A stretch of DNA of 64,000 nt from DATJUF01 sp035524095 (GTDB lineage: Bacteria; Desulfobacterota; Binatia; Binatales; Binataceae): positions 1 through 64,000 of the forward strand of contig DATKPK010000134.1 of the NCBI GenBank assembly GCA_035524095.1. The letters run 5' to 3'. Positions 56,075 to 64,000 of this stretch are shown piece by piece. Made by a program: the position numbers and the translations under genes. Every line of letters starts with the position of its first letter. Position 1 is the first letter of the stretch. The notes beneath the pieces were generated by a model, which did no database searches, had not been told where the DNA came from, and saw nothing but the letters and a program-made list of their open reading frames with translations.

Positions 56075-56989
56075 ATGATCACTTCAGCTGACTCTCTCGC
56101 GTATGCTGTCACGGCCTCGATGCAGAATGGACTCGCCGCGGCCATAGCTGGCAATCTTCCGCTCATCATGCTGAATACTGCCGAAGGCAGCAGCCTGGCG
56201 CATGATCTCCGCTCCGGCTATCTCATTCCCCGCAGCATCTCAGTCGATTACACGCCCTTATTCGATATTCTCCATCTTTCAAGCTATGGCCAGCCGCAAC
56301 TCAAGCTCGAAAACGTGATCGCCACGATTATCGAGCCTCGCGGCCTACTCAAGGACATCTTCGCCACTAACAGCGATCCGCGCGGGATGCTCAGTCAGGT
56401 CCTGAGCTTTCTCAGCCAGCCGAACTTCGCTCCCCTGCTCGGGACCTTCGGCTCCTATCTCGAAGGCCAGTTCGGCATCGCGCTGTCGCTCGTCACCACG
56501 CTCAAGAATCTCGCCAGCCCGACCTTTCCGCGCGCGATCGCCGATGCCGTTCTCGCCTACTTCTTCAATGAAAACGGCTTCGTCACCGTAGACAATATCC
56601 AGTATATGCCGCCGATGAACTTCAGTGGCACCGCCCAGACGTCAGCCGACCTGCAGCACGCCTTGGTTCCCAAAAGCGGCGAACGCTATATCCGAGATCT
56701 GATAACGGTCACGGTCGAGGCCGCCGGCGACGTCCAATACCAGTTACGCGACCGCTACCATCAAATGGCCGCGAAGCTGACCGTCCCCCAGCAGGGCGTC
56801 GCCATGCGATGGTGCAAGGGCTTCGCCGCGATGGCCGAGTCGGGCGTGCTCACCGCTGTCGAAGAGACACTGCTCGGCATCGGCCAATTCCGCACCAATC
56901 CGATAATTGCAGCCGCAGCCGGAACCTATGCTGGCGCGATCGCCCGCAAGGCTACTCAGCATGTATTCCTTAAAGAATTTGGCGTTTAG
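56075..56989 (+). CDS. Uncharacterised protein paired with metallophosphoesterase
   Basis: 304 residues with no recognised family. It is mostly helical with an Ala-rich N-terminus and hydrophobic patches (ALSLVTTLKNLA, IAAAAGTYAGAIARKA) that are too weak to call membrane helices with certainty. No cysteine cluster or catalytic motif is seen. It starts 18 bp after the metallophosphoesterase stop, so a shared function is likely. It converges on the Spy-like gene. Confidence 0.65.
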   Translation: MITSADSLAYAVTASMQNGLAAAIAGNLPLIMLNTAEGSSLAHDLRSGYLIPRSISVDYTPLFDILHLSSYGQPQLKLENVIATIIEPRGLLKDIFATNSDPRGMLSQVLSFLSQPNFAPLLGTFGSYLEGQFGIALSLVTTLKNLASPTFPRAIADAVLAYFFNENGFVTVDNIQYMPPMNFSGTAQTSADLQHALVPKSGERYIRDLITVTVEAAGDVQYQLRDRYHQMAAKLTVPQQGVAMRWCKGFAAMAESGVLTAVEETLLGIGQFRTNPIIAAAAGTYAGAIARKATQHVFLKEFGV

Positions 56990-57051
56990 GACTTAGGATC
57001 GAGGACGCAACTACTGCTCAAGGGCACTGGCGTCGACCGCAAATAGCGCAG

Positions 57052-57489
57052 CTATTCCGCCGGCGCCCCCGGCGTCGGTGTCGCTGCCGGCGAAGCCCAT
57101 GGTGGCGGAGGGACTTGACCCTGTTGCTCCAATTGCTCGGCCTCGCTACGGAAGCGCGGCGGTACGAAATTCTGATCAAAACGCGCCTGCTGCTCCGGTG
57201 TCAGCACCGTCCGAATCTGGATATATGCGTTCAGTAGAACTTTACGCCGTTGCCGCTGAAAGTTCCGTCGTAGCTGGCTGACATGCGCACGCGTATCTTC
57301 CATCACCTCGCCAACCTGTTCCCGCTGGCTCGGTGTCAGATTCAACTCACGCGTCATCTTTTCCACCGGACCCTCGCCCGGCGGACGCAGCCATCCCAGC
57401 CGGTAAGCGGTAGTCGTGCCCGCGAATCCCAACGCGAACCCGGCCAGCAAAGCGGCGCATAGCAGGACGATTCCGTTCTTACCCAGCAA
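57052..57489 (-). CDS. Spy/CpxP-like periplasmic LTxxQ protein
   Basis: 145 residues. One N-terminal membrane or signal segment (7-27) is followed by a helical region with two LTxxQ motifs (LTPSQ at 51-55, LTPEQ at 97-101), the hallmark of the Spy/CpxP/ZraP group, then a Pro/Ala-rich tail. The start is TTG and overlaps the anti-sigma gene by 11 bp. It is a likely periplasmic chaperone or metal-stress sensor that acts with the sigma factor upstream. Confidence 0.8.
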   Translation of the reverse strand: MLGKNGIVLLCAALLAGFALGFAGTTTAYRLGWLRPPGEGPVEKMTRELNLTPSQREQVGEVMEDTRAHVSQLRRNFQRQRRKVLLNAYIQIRTVLTPEQQARFDQNFVPPRFRSEAEQLEQQGQVPPPPWASPAATPTPGAPAE

Positions 57490-57985
57490 GACCTTCGGAT
57501 TGGACGGGGTTGTTATCAGGCGCCAACGGCTCCTGTACTGAAGGATCAGTGCCGATTACATCCTGGCTGAAGATGCCCGCATCGGGCGTATAGCTGACTG
57601 GCTCAACCGCCGGATCATCACCGGCAATCGCTTCCATCACGTCCTGACTTGCCGGCGCTGCAGCCCTCCAGGCCGCTGTCCCGCTGATGATCAACAGAAT
57701 CGCCGCCGCAGCCATTGCTCGCCACGGCGCCATCCCATTTCTTTGCGACGGCACGCGGCGCGCCGCCAACGGCCGCACCGCACTTCGCGCCGTTCCGGCC
57801 GGACGCGGCCGTGGCTCCGGTTCGCGCTCCGAATGGAGCACCGGCGCACTCAGCGCAAAGGTCCTGAACGACCTATCGCACTTCGCACACCTGCCCAGAT
57901 GGGCACTGAAGGCCACCCGCATCTCGGGCGTCAGCGTCCGGCACCAGAACGCGCCAAACTCCTTGCGCGCTTCAAAGCAATTCAT
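57479..57985 (-). CDS. Zinc-finger anti-sigma factor (zf-HC2)
   Basis: 168 residues. The ZAS motif H29-x3-C33-x2-C36 (HLGRCAKC) with C3 is the zinc site that binds the ECF sigma factor. A single membrane helix lies at about 88-108. The periplasmic C-terminus is acidic and Pro-rich. It overlaps the sigma gene by ATGA, so both are made in step. Release of the sigma factor by an envelope signal is the known role of the family. Confidence 0.85.
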   Translation of the reverse strand: MNCFEARKEFGAFWCRTLTPEMRVAFSAHLGRCAKCDRSFRTFALSAPVLHSEREPEPRPRPAGTARSAVRPLAARRVPSQRNGMAPWRAMAAAAILLIISGTAAWRAAAPASQDVMEAIAGDDPAVEPVSYTPDAGIFSQDVIGTDPSVQEPLAPDNNPVQSEGLAG

Positions 57986-58617
57986 CTTGCCACCCGGCCC
58001 TTGTGCGACGAAAGAATCTTCTCGGCTTGTGCGCGCATCAACTGACGCGCACGAAATGCCCTTATCTTAACTTTGGCCACACTCCAGCCCATAATTTCTG
58101 CGATCTCGTTAACGCTCAGCTCCTCGGTCTCCTTCAAGACCATGACCATCCTGTCGTCCGGTTTGAGCGCGTCGAGTAGCCGGTGCGCCAAATCGTGCGC
58201 TTCACGCCTCTGCTCGGCTGCGTTGACTATATCTTCCGGTGTAGCTTGATTAACCAGTTGCGCCCAGTTCTGCTCCGCCGCACCGAAATCCCCAACCAAA
58301 TCTTCTGGACGCCGTTGCCGCCGCCGCAATTCGTCGTAGCATACGTTTGCCGTTATCGCACGCAGCCATCCGCTGAACGGCATCTCGGCGCGATACGTCG
58401 CCAATCCGGTGAAGGCCCGCATCAGGCTTTCCTGCGCCAGGTCGCGCGCCATTTCACGATCGCTGAAAAACCGCTGGCACAGCCTCTCCACCTTCTCGCG
58501 ATGGCGCGCAGTGAGTTCAGCGAAAGCGGCCGTCCGTCCGCCGAGGACTTCGGCTATCAGATCCTCGTCGGAATTAACGGCGCCTCTCCAGTTCCGTATT
58601 GCGGCGAGTGCAGCCAT
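57982..58617 (-). CDS. ECF-type RNA polymerase sigma factor
   Basis: 211 residues with sigma regions 2 (FFSDREMARDLAQESLMRAF, then WLRAITANVCYDELRRR) and 4 (VNEIAEIMGWSVAKVKIRAFRARQLM). A strong AGAGGAAA ribosome-binding site precedes the ATG. A weak ECF-like box pair, GGAAATT then 16 bases then GTATTT, lies upstream and may be autoregulated. It forms an operon with the anti-sigma and Spy-like genes. Confidence 0.92.
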   Translation of the reverse strand: MAALAAIRNWRGAVNSDEDLIAEVLGGRTAAFAELTARHREKVERLCQRFFSDREMARDLAQESLMRAFTGLATYRAEMPFSGWLRAITANVCYDELRRRQRRPEDLVGDFGAAEQNWAQLVNQATPEDIVNAAEQRREAHDLAHRLLDALKPDDRMVMVLKETEELSVNEIAEIMGWSVAKVKIRAFRARQLMRAQAEKILSSHKGRVAR

Positions 58618-58731
58618 TTTCCTCTGACTTTAACTACGGCCATTGCCCCCGCCTGGTTACAAATACCAGAGATTTTTTGCGCAATTTCCATCGCTTGGCT
58701 GCACTTCAAGCTCTTACGCCGCCACGTCCCG

Positions 58732-59343
58732 CTATTGCTCTGATGGCAGCCGCAATCCTGCCTCGGCCAAATCTGCAGGTGTATCCAGATCTTGTACCGT
58801 CCCTGCGTCCTCCACGTCGGCATACCCAACCCGCGATGGCTCCCGATTCACTACCACCCGTGCGCCCTGGTCCTCCGGCGCATCCATCAGTTCCTTGAAT
58901 ACCGATCGATCAAATAGCACCGGATGGCCTCGCCGACCCTGGTAACGCGCTATCACGATTGGCTTCCGCGTGCGCTCATATTCCGCTGCGACCGCTTGAA
59001 AGGTCGCGGAATCCACCAGCGGATGGTCTGCCAGATGAACCATCACTGCTTCCGTGTCCAGCAAAACTTGAGCCAGCCCCACCCTCAACGATGAAAGTTG
59101 CCCGCGTGCGAAATCTGCATTGTAAGCCACTACGATTCGCGCGTCGTCTGGCACCGACGCCGCTATCCGTTTCCGATGCGCCCCTAGCACCACAATCAGC
59201 CGCTCCGCCACTTCCAGCATCGCCATGGCGCTCTTGGCCACGAACGTCACGCCGCCGACCTCTAACAGTGGCTTCGGAAAACCCATCCGGCTCGATTTAC
59301 CAGCCGCCAGCAGCAGCCCTTCGATCCGGTTAATGGGCGCCAT
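58732..59343 (-). CDS. MocA-like molybdenum-cofactor nucleotidyltransferase
   Basis: 203 residues. The nucleotidyltransferase opening is LLLAAGKSSRMGFPKPLL, followed by the VHLADHPLVD loop with the metal Asp. Members add CMP (MocA) or GMP (MobA) to molybdopterin for molybdenum hydroxylases or DMSO-type enzymes. It starts 24 bp after xdhC, which favours the MocA / xanthine-dehydrogenase-type form. The molybdo-enzyme itself is not in this window. Confidence 0.83.
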   Translation of the reverse strand: MAPINRIEGLLLAAGKSSRMGFPKPLLEVGGVTFVAKSAMAMLEVAERLIVVLGAHRKRIAASVPDDARIVVAYNADFARGQLSSLRVGLAQVLLDTEAVMVHLADHPLVDSATFQAVAAEYERTRKPIVIARYQGRRGHPVLFDRSVFKELMDAPEDQGARVVVNREPSRVGYADVEDAGTVQDLDTPADLAEAGLRLPSEQ

Positions 59344-59367
59344 CTAATCTGATGTAATACTTGAGCT

Positions 59368-60519
59368 TCAGCGCGAAATCGGCCGCAGCCGTCCGGACTT
59401 GGTCCCCAGCGTCAGTCCGTCGCGCACACCCGTCCGCCGTTCCCGGATGATCTCGGCGATAATCGCGATCGCGATCTCCTCCGGCGTCTCCGCCCCGAGA
59501 TCGAGCCCCAGCGGCGCATGAATCTCATCCAGCCGTTTAGGATCGAAACCCTCTTCTTCGAGGCGCGCCAGCATCGCCCGCACTCGCCGCCGCGATCCGA
59601 TCATCCCGACAAAACCGCACGGCTGTTTGAGCGCCGCGCGCAGCGCCTCTTCATCAAACGCATGGCCGCGCGTCACCGATATCAAATAGCAATGTTGATC
59701 GAGATTAAGCGCATCTATCGCCGCAGCGAACGGCCTCACGATAATTTGATCGGCCGTCGGAAAGCGCTCACGGTTCGCGAACGATGCCCGATCATCAATC
59801 ACCGTCACATGAAACCCGAGCATCGCCCCGAGTTGGCAGAGCGGCTGCGCAATATGGCCAGCCCCAACGATTATCAAGCGTTGCGCCCCGGTTATGGGAT
59901 CGAGAAAAACCCGCGGCGCGCCATTCGCTGCAATATGCGTTATTGGCTTGAGCGCTCCGTCGCGATCGACCTCGAGTAAGCCTGCCACTGAATTGGCGGT
60001 GCGTTCCGCCAGTTGCGCAAGCGCCGCTTCTTCCAGTCGCGCCAAACGCTGATCCGCTTCGTATTTCGGGGGCGTTATCACGGTCTTCGCACCCGATGGC
60101 GTCTCACCCCACGCCCCCGGATCGACCACCGTGAGGAGTGCGGCGGGCCTGCTATGCTCCGCAGCGTCGGCCAGCTTGCGTGCGATCGGGAGGTCCGGAT
60201 CCTTCCACATGTCGATGAAGACATCCATCAGACCACCACACGTGCCGATCTCTTTCTGATCGAAATCGCCGGTCAAATCGATTTCGGCCAGCCGCGCACC
60301 GTCGCCTGCCGCCAGCATCAGCCGAGCCTTGCGAAATACCTCCGCTTCCCCGCAGCCGCCACCGATCGTCCCGAACTGGCCATCCTCACGTATGATCATC
60401 TTCGCGCCGACTTCCCGTGGCGTCGAACCTCGCACATTGATTACGGTCGCGAGCGCGAATGGCTGCCCACGTTCCAGCGTGCGCACCGCTTCCGGCCAGA
60501 TTTGGTCAACCGCAGACAT
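59368..60519 (-). CDS. xdhC: XdhC/CoxI-family molybdo-enzyme maturation factor
   Basis: 383 residues from the ATG at 60519, which has AGGAG seven bases upstream (a further ATG 24 bp earlier is less likely). The N-terminal XdhC/CoxI domain contains GSTPREVGAKM, TIGGGCGEAE and CGGLMDVFID. The C-terminal Rossmann domain has LIIVGAGHIAQPL and ISVTRGHAFDEEAL. XdhC delivers sulfurated molybdenum cofactor to xanthine-dehydrogenase-type enzymes. It is upstream of the MocA-like gene. Confidence 0.88.
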   Translation of the reverse strand: MSAVDQIWPEAVRTLERGQPFALATVINVRGSTPREVGAKMIIREDGQFGTIGGGCGEAEVFRKARLMLAAGDGARLAEIDLTGDFDQKEIGTCGGLMDVFIDMWKDPDLPIARKLADAAEHSRPAALLTVVDPGAWGETPSGAKTVITPPKYEADQRLARLEEAALAQLAERTANSVAGLLEVDRDGALKPITHIAANGAPRVFLDPITGAQRLIIVGAGHIAQPLCQLGAMLGFHVTVIDDRASFANRERFPTADQIIVRPFAAAIDALNLDQHCYLISVTRGHAFDEEALRAALKQPCGFVGMIGSRRRVRAMLARLEEEGFDPKRLDEIHAPLGLDLGAETPEEIAIAIIAEIIRERRTGVRDGLTLGTKSGRLRPISR

Positions 60520-60701
60520 GCAAAGCTCCTGCGACGCCCTCATATGACGCCGCCTCGGAGGAAGATCAAAGTGTATTGTGACTTAAAGCGGCCCGCGCTT
60601 TCCAGTGCCCGGAACTTTACCGGGCAACTGTGCGTACCGTCGACGAGGGCCGATCCCTCTCGGAACCTAACTTCGCATACGAATGTGGAGGGAAGCGGCG
60701 C

Positions 60702-62015
60702 CTAGAGCAGTCCCGACCCCGAACCCGTCTCTCTCGGCCCGGGCGGACCCGGACGGCGCCGGCCGCCATCTTCCGCCAGACCGTACCGCGTCAGCATCCG
60801 GTAAAGCGTCGAGCGTGAGATTCCCAGTAGGTCGGCCGCCCGCCGGCGGTTGCCCTCGGTTTCTTCCAGCGATCGGACCAGCGTGCGCTTGATCACCTCG
60901 TCGAGCAGCAACGGCGCCTGCGCTTGTCCAGGATTCGCCGTGGGCGCTGCGGCCGCCTGACTCTCCAAAAAGCTATCGCCGAGTTCGATCGGCGTTTCCG
61001 TCGGATTATCAGCCGATGGCTCGGACCGCGGATAGGTGCGGTTCATCACATGGTCGGGCAGCGCATGAGTATCTAAACGATCGCCGTCGGTCAGCATGAC
61101 TGCGCTCTGCACCGCATGAGCAAATTCGCGGACATTACCCGGCCAGTCATATTCGCGCATCACATCGAATACCCGCCGCCGCACGTAGCGAATCGCTTTG
61201 CCGAACAAGCGATTGTAATGCTCGATAAAATGACCGGTGAGCGCTTCAAGGGCGTCACGCCGTTCGCGCAGCGGCGGAATCAGAATCGCAGTCGCGCTCA
61301 GCCGATAGTAAAGATCGTCGCGGAACTCGCCCAGCTTGACCATCGCGCGCAGGTCTCGATTCGTCGCCGCAATCAGCCGGATATCGACCTTGTAACTCGC
61401 CGCTGACCCGACCGGCTGCACCTCATGGGTCTCCACGGCTCGCAAGAGTTTGGGCTGCAAGCGCAAGGGCAACTCGCCGATCTCGTCCAAAAACAGCGAT
61501 CCGCCGTTGGCCGACCGGAAATACCCGAGCGAATCCTCTCGCGCGTCGGTGAACGCTCCTCGCACATGACCGAATAGCTGCGACTCGGCCAGATTCTCCA
61601 CCAGATTCGAGCAGTTGAAAGTTACAAATGGTCCTTTCGGCACGGGTCCCAGCGTATGCAAAGCGCGCGCGACCAGCTCTTTTCCGGTTCCCGATTCCCC
61701 GTGAATCAATACCGTCGCCTTGTATGGGCCCAAACGAGCGATCGTTTTGAGCACGCGACGCATATTCGCCGATTGCACGACCATGCCGCCGACGTTTTCG
61801 GCCCCAAGGCCGAGTGTGTCGATATCAACCCATTCGTTGTCCGCTCCACCCGGACGAAGTTCTTCCGGCGGTCCCATGCGATTTACTACTTCTACAGAAT
61901 CATCCAAATCCCAAACCTTCGGACAGGGCGCTCTTGCGATCCCCATAGCGCCTCGACAAGCCGCTCCCCAGCAATCGCCACCGTCCGGCGGCTGATAAAG
62001 CAAGTCGAGGGCCAC
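60702..62015 (-). CDS. Sigma-54-dependent transcription activator without receiver domain
   Basis: 437 residues if read from the GTG at 62015. The first 75 residues show no sensor fold I know. The AAA+ core has GESGTGKE (106-113), GAFTDA in place of the usual GAFTGA (153-158) and LFLDEIGELP (174 on). A Fis-type HTH ends the protein (NRRRAADLLGISRSTLYRML). The gene drives a sigma-54 regulon; targets are unknown, with xdhC and the MocA-like gene the nearest candidates. The true start may be further in. Confidence 0.86.
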   Translation of the reverse strand: MALDLLYQPPDGGDCWGAACRGAMGIARAPCPKVWDLDDSVEVVNRMGPPEELRPGGADNEWVDIDTLGLGAENVGGMVVQSANMRRVLKTIARLGPYKATVLIHGESGTGKELVARALHTLGPVPKGPFVTFNCSNLVENLAESQLFGHVRGAFTDAREDSLGYFRSANGGSLFLDEIGELPLRLQPKLLRAVETHEVQPVGSAASYKVDIRLIAATNRDLRAMVKLGEFRDDLYYRLSATAILIPPLRERRDALEALTGHFIEHYNRLFGKAIRYVRRRVFDVMREYDWPGNVREFAHAVQSAVMLTDGDRLDTHALPDHVMNRTYPRSEPSADNPTETPIELGDSFLESQAAAAPTANPGQAQAPLLLDEVIKRTLVRSLEETEGNRRRAADLLGISRSTLYRMLTRYGLAEDGGRRRPGPPGPRETGSGSGLL

Positions 62016-62299
62016 TGTGAAAACTAGCCGAGAAATCTCGTTAAATCGTGAATTTCGACCAGCTTAAAGCGACATGTAGCGACAAATTGATGGCGAAGTG
62101 ACCGTGATTTGGCGCATCTCTGCACCAAAAAACATTTACGACTCATTTCCGCGAGACATTGGCTTACTCCGGCGGCTGCTGAACAGACTTGGCACTACGT
62201 GCGTCATCGAGACCAGTCAGTCACTGCTTTACGGCTCGCCTACTAATTATTCACCGGTTTCCGCTGCTGCGCTCGCGGATTTTTCAGAGGCGCTGAGAC

Positions 62300-62755
62300 T
62301 CATAGCCCAAGCGCATCGATTAACACCTGTGCCGCATGGTCGCGCGGGTCGACCTTGTCATAGACCCGCTCAATCACACCCTCGGCATCGATCAAATAGC
62401 TGATCCGTTCGGCATACCGAGCCTTGCGATCCCCGCAAGCCCCGTATGCCATTCCAACCTCGCGTTCAGGATCCGACAGCAGCGGGTATTCGAAACGATA
62501 TTTCGCCGCGAACGCGGCATTGCGCTCGCAATCATCAAAGCTGATTCCGACAATCGCAATATCGCTTTCATCGTAGTAGCCCTTCTGATCGCGCAGGCTG
62601 CATCCTTCGAGCGTGCATCCGGGCGTCTCGGCTTCGGGGTAAAACCAGATCAGCACCCGCCGTCCGCGACTCGCGCTGAGGGTAAACGGCGCGCCCTGAT
62701 GATCACTGAGGGTGAAATCAGGTGCTTGATCGCCCGGCTTGAGCAAACTTGCCAT
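62300..62755 (-). CDS. bcp: Peroxiredoxin of the Bcp/PrxQ group
   Basis: 151 residues from the ATG at 62755 (a GTG six bases earlier is also open). The peroxidatic cysteine is C47 in TPGCTLEGC, with a resolving C52, and YYDESD follows. It reduces hydrogen and organic peroxides using thioredoxin. It stands alone, 284 bp from the sigma-54 gene upstream of which I see no further gene. Confidence 0.93.
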   Translation of the reverse strand: MASLLKPGDQAPDFTLSDHQGAPFTLSASRGRRVLIWFYPEAETPGCTLEGCSLRDQKGYYDESDIAIVGISFDDCERNAAFAAKYRFEYPLLSDPEREVGMAYGACGDRKARYAERISYLIDAEGVIERVYDKVDPRDHAAQVLIDALGL

Positions 62756-62890
62756 TGTCACGAATATCCGTCTAGACGCGACGCTTCTGGCGATCCGTTC
62801 CCTGCACTTACCGCCTCGTCGCTAGCGCCTAACTTTCTAGTTTAGACGGCTCGATGGGCCTCCGCCAATCTTTATTGGTCAGCGCCAATG

Positions 62891-63832
62891 TTAATTCGAG
62901 TTGTACGAAAAGGTCTGGATCGCCTGGATTACCGCGGGCCCAAGGATCACCAGCAGCATAGCTGGCAGGATGAACAGCACCAGCGGAAACAAAATCTTCA
63001 CCGTGCTTTTCTGAGCCGCTTCCTCAGCGCGGAACCGCCGCTTCATCCGCAGCGAATCCGAACTTGCCCGCAATGCCGGTCCGACTTGCGCGCCGAGTTG
63101 CTCGCTCTGGATCAGGGTCGCAGCCAGCGGTCTAACGTCGTCGACCGCCGTGCGTTCGGCGAGGCTGCGCAGGCCCTCACCTAGTGTCGATCCCGCACCG
63201 ATTTCGCCGGCGACCAGCACCAGTTCAGCGCCAATCGCCTGCTCCTGACGCGCCGTCTCGTCACCCACTACCTTGATCGCTTCAAACAACCCGAGCCCCG
63301 CTTCGATGCAAACTACTAGCAGGTCAAGCACATCCGACAATTCCCGCGAAATATTTTCCTGACGCTTGGACGCCCGCTTACGCAGATAATAGAGCGGCCC
63401 GTAGAAACCGATTCCGGCTCCGATCATCGCCATTACCAGCGCCTTGGAACTGGATTGGAAATAGATCCCGCCCGCCGTCATCGCCACGACTGCACACGAG
63501 GCAATCGCGGCCAGCCGAATCAGAACGAACACCCGCACCGCATTGGATCGCCGAAACCCAGCCTGCACCAGCGTCTGCGCCAGCCTTTCGGTCGCCTTGG
63601 TCTTCTTCGGTGCCGGCACCCGTTGCAGCGCCCATTGCAAAAGTGAACGCCCAACCCCATCCGGGATCGGCTCGTCCTCATTTGCCATCAGCTTTGCCGT
63701 ACGCAGCTGCAGCGTCATCTCATCGAAGCGCTCCTGCATTACGCGATGGCTTCCGTACAGCGCCGCATATAACGCCGTAGCTACCGCGCCCATCAGGAAC
63801 AGCACCGTGATACTGACCATCAGCGGGCTCAT
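62891..63832 (-). CDS. tadC: TadC-type type II secretion F-domain protein
   Basis: 313 residues with an N-terminal membrane helix, a central T2SS-F domain (SRELSDVLDLLVVCIEAGLG, and GLRSLAERTAVDDVRPLAATL) and two C-terminal membrane helices. It is an inner-membrane part of the Tad pilus machine. Its ATG begins one base after the stop of the tadB-like gene, so they are a coupled pair. Confidence 0.87.
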   Translation of the reverse strand: MSPLMVSITVLFLMGAVATALYAALYGSHRVMQERFDEMTLQLRTAKLMANEDEPIPDGVGRSLLQWALQRVPAPKKTKATERLAQTLVQAGFRRSNAVRVFVLIRLAAIASCAVVAMTAGGIYFQSSSKALVMAMIGAGIGFYGPLYYLRKRASKRQENISRELSDVLDLLVVCIEAGLGLFEAIKVVGDETARQEQAIGAELVLVAGEIGAGSTLGEGLRSLAERTAVDDVRPLAATLIQSEQLGAQVGPALRASSDSLRMKRRFRAEEAAQKSTVKILFPLVLFILPAMLLVILGPAVIQAIQTFSYNSN

Positions 63833-63833
63833 T

Positions 63834-64000
63834 TCAATAATTCACCCGTAGAATCCGTCGGATTGAAAAAAAGGCCACTACATCGAGCCCGATAGCCATT
63901 TTCAGTACCTTGGTCCCCAACGGATCGGTGAACAGGACGCGCGCGTAGCTCGGCTGGATCATGCTGAAAGCTGCCAGCACCAGAACCGGCAACAGCCCGA
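63834..64000 (-). CDS. tadB: TadB-type F-domain protein, C-terminal fragment
   Basis: The minus-strand frame from the window edge to the TGA at 63834 encodes LLPVLVLAAFSMIQPSYARV, then TDPLGTKVLKMAIGLD and a final RRILRVNY. This is the usual C-terminus of TadB: a membrane helix, a Pro-Ser-Tyr turn and a last helix. The rest lies beyond the window. Its stop is separated from tadC by one base. Confidence 0.8.
   Translation of the reverse strand, partial: GLLPVLVLAAFSMIQPSYARVLFTDPLGTKVLKMAIGLDVVAFFSIRRILRVNY

Noticed and set aside
60604..60630. Hairpin GCCCGG...CCGGGC upstream of xdhC as a terminator or sigma-54 site
   Set aside because: The stem is only 6 bp with no T-run on either strand, and the neighbouring GGGCAC does not fit the sigma-54 consensus.
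62191..62206. TGGCACTACGTGC as a sigma-54 promoter
   Set aside because: The GG and GC dinucleotides are two bases too close for the TGGCAC-N5-TTGC layout, and TTGC is not present.

Overview
The window looks like chromosomal DNA of a free-living, Gram-negative-type bacterium with fairly high GC. Evidence for a double-membrane envelope includes lipobox and LysM lipoproteins, an ECF sigma / anti-sigma / Spy-like stress operon, undecaprenyl-diphosphate recycling, and Tad secretion genes. Housekeeping genes are mixed with several glutathione transferases, short-chain dehydrogenases, alpha/beta hydrolases and an amidohydrolase. This is typical of an uncultured soil lineage near the former Deltaproteobacteria; Binatota is one possibility, but this is a low-confidence guess from gene content. 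I see no tRNA, rRNA, CRISPR array, IS element or prophage.

Layout. 0.2-5.2 kb (minus strand): a B12/radical-SAM enzyme behind a giant zinc-ribbon/cyclase/ATPase/TPR signalling protein. 5.4-13.7 kb: metabolic and stress genes (GSTs, SDRs, an exported MsrB, an FAD oxidoreductase, a cupin, a PRISE-type reductase, a DUF1272 protein, a HExxH lipoprotein). 13.7-25.0 kb (minus strand): a pyrimidine operon, leader peptide - pyrR - pyrB fusion - pyrC - carA - carB - recG - nudix. 25.2-35.9 kb (minus strand): coiled-coil protein, lepB, lepA, sugar-nucleotide genes (epimerase, UDP-glucose dehydrogenase, GT2), PfkB kinase, mtnP, rlmN and a methyltransferase. 35.9-37.3 kb: HlyD/YtcA efflux pair. 37.5-39.9 kb: amidohydrolase, cytochrome c and a GIY-YIG-like protein. 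39.9-50.2 kb: glyA, FAD oxidoreductase, LysM lipoprotein, uppP, two GT39-type membrane glycosyltransferases, CDGSH protein, GST. 50.2-57.0 kb: sirtuin, twin alpha/beta hydrolases, TPR protein, duplicated-domain lipoprotein, metallophosphoesterase with an unknown partner. 57.0-62.8 kb (minus strand): ECF sigma / zf-HC2 / Spy-like operon, MocA-like and XdhC molybdo-enzyme maturation genes, sigma-54 activator, Bcp peroxiredoxin. 62.9-64 kb: tadC and the end of tadB.

The most notable system is the pyrimidine operon. Its aspartate carbamoyltransferase is a three-part fusion: a PyrB catalytic domain with all the active-site residues I checked, a PyrI-type four-cysteine zinc domain without the PyrI nucleotide-binding half, and a PyrR-like phosphoribosyltransferase domain. 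A separate complete PyrR gene lies directly upstream and overlaps it. Upstream of that is a compact control region: a good sigma-70-type promoter, a canonical PyrR-binding hairpin abutting a ribosome-binding site, a 31-codon leader ORF, and an intrinsic terminator inside that ORF. The leader ORF overlaps pyrR by ATGA. This suggests translation-coupled attenuation by PyrR at the RNA level, and possibly nucleotide sensing by a second PyrR domain on the enzyme itself.

A second structural curiosity is a set of very long perfect hairpins (20-21 bp stems with three-base loops) packed into convergent intergenic DNA near 46.7-46.85 kb. A weaker cluster lies near 54.45-54.55 kb.
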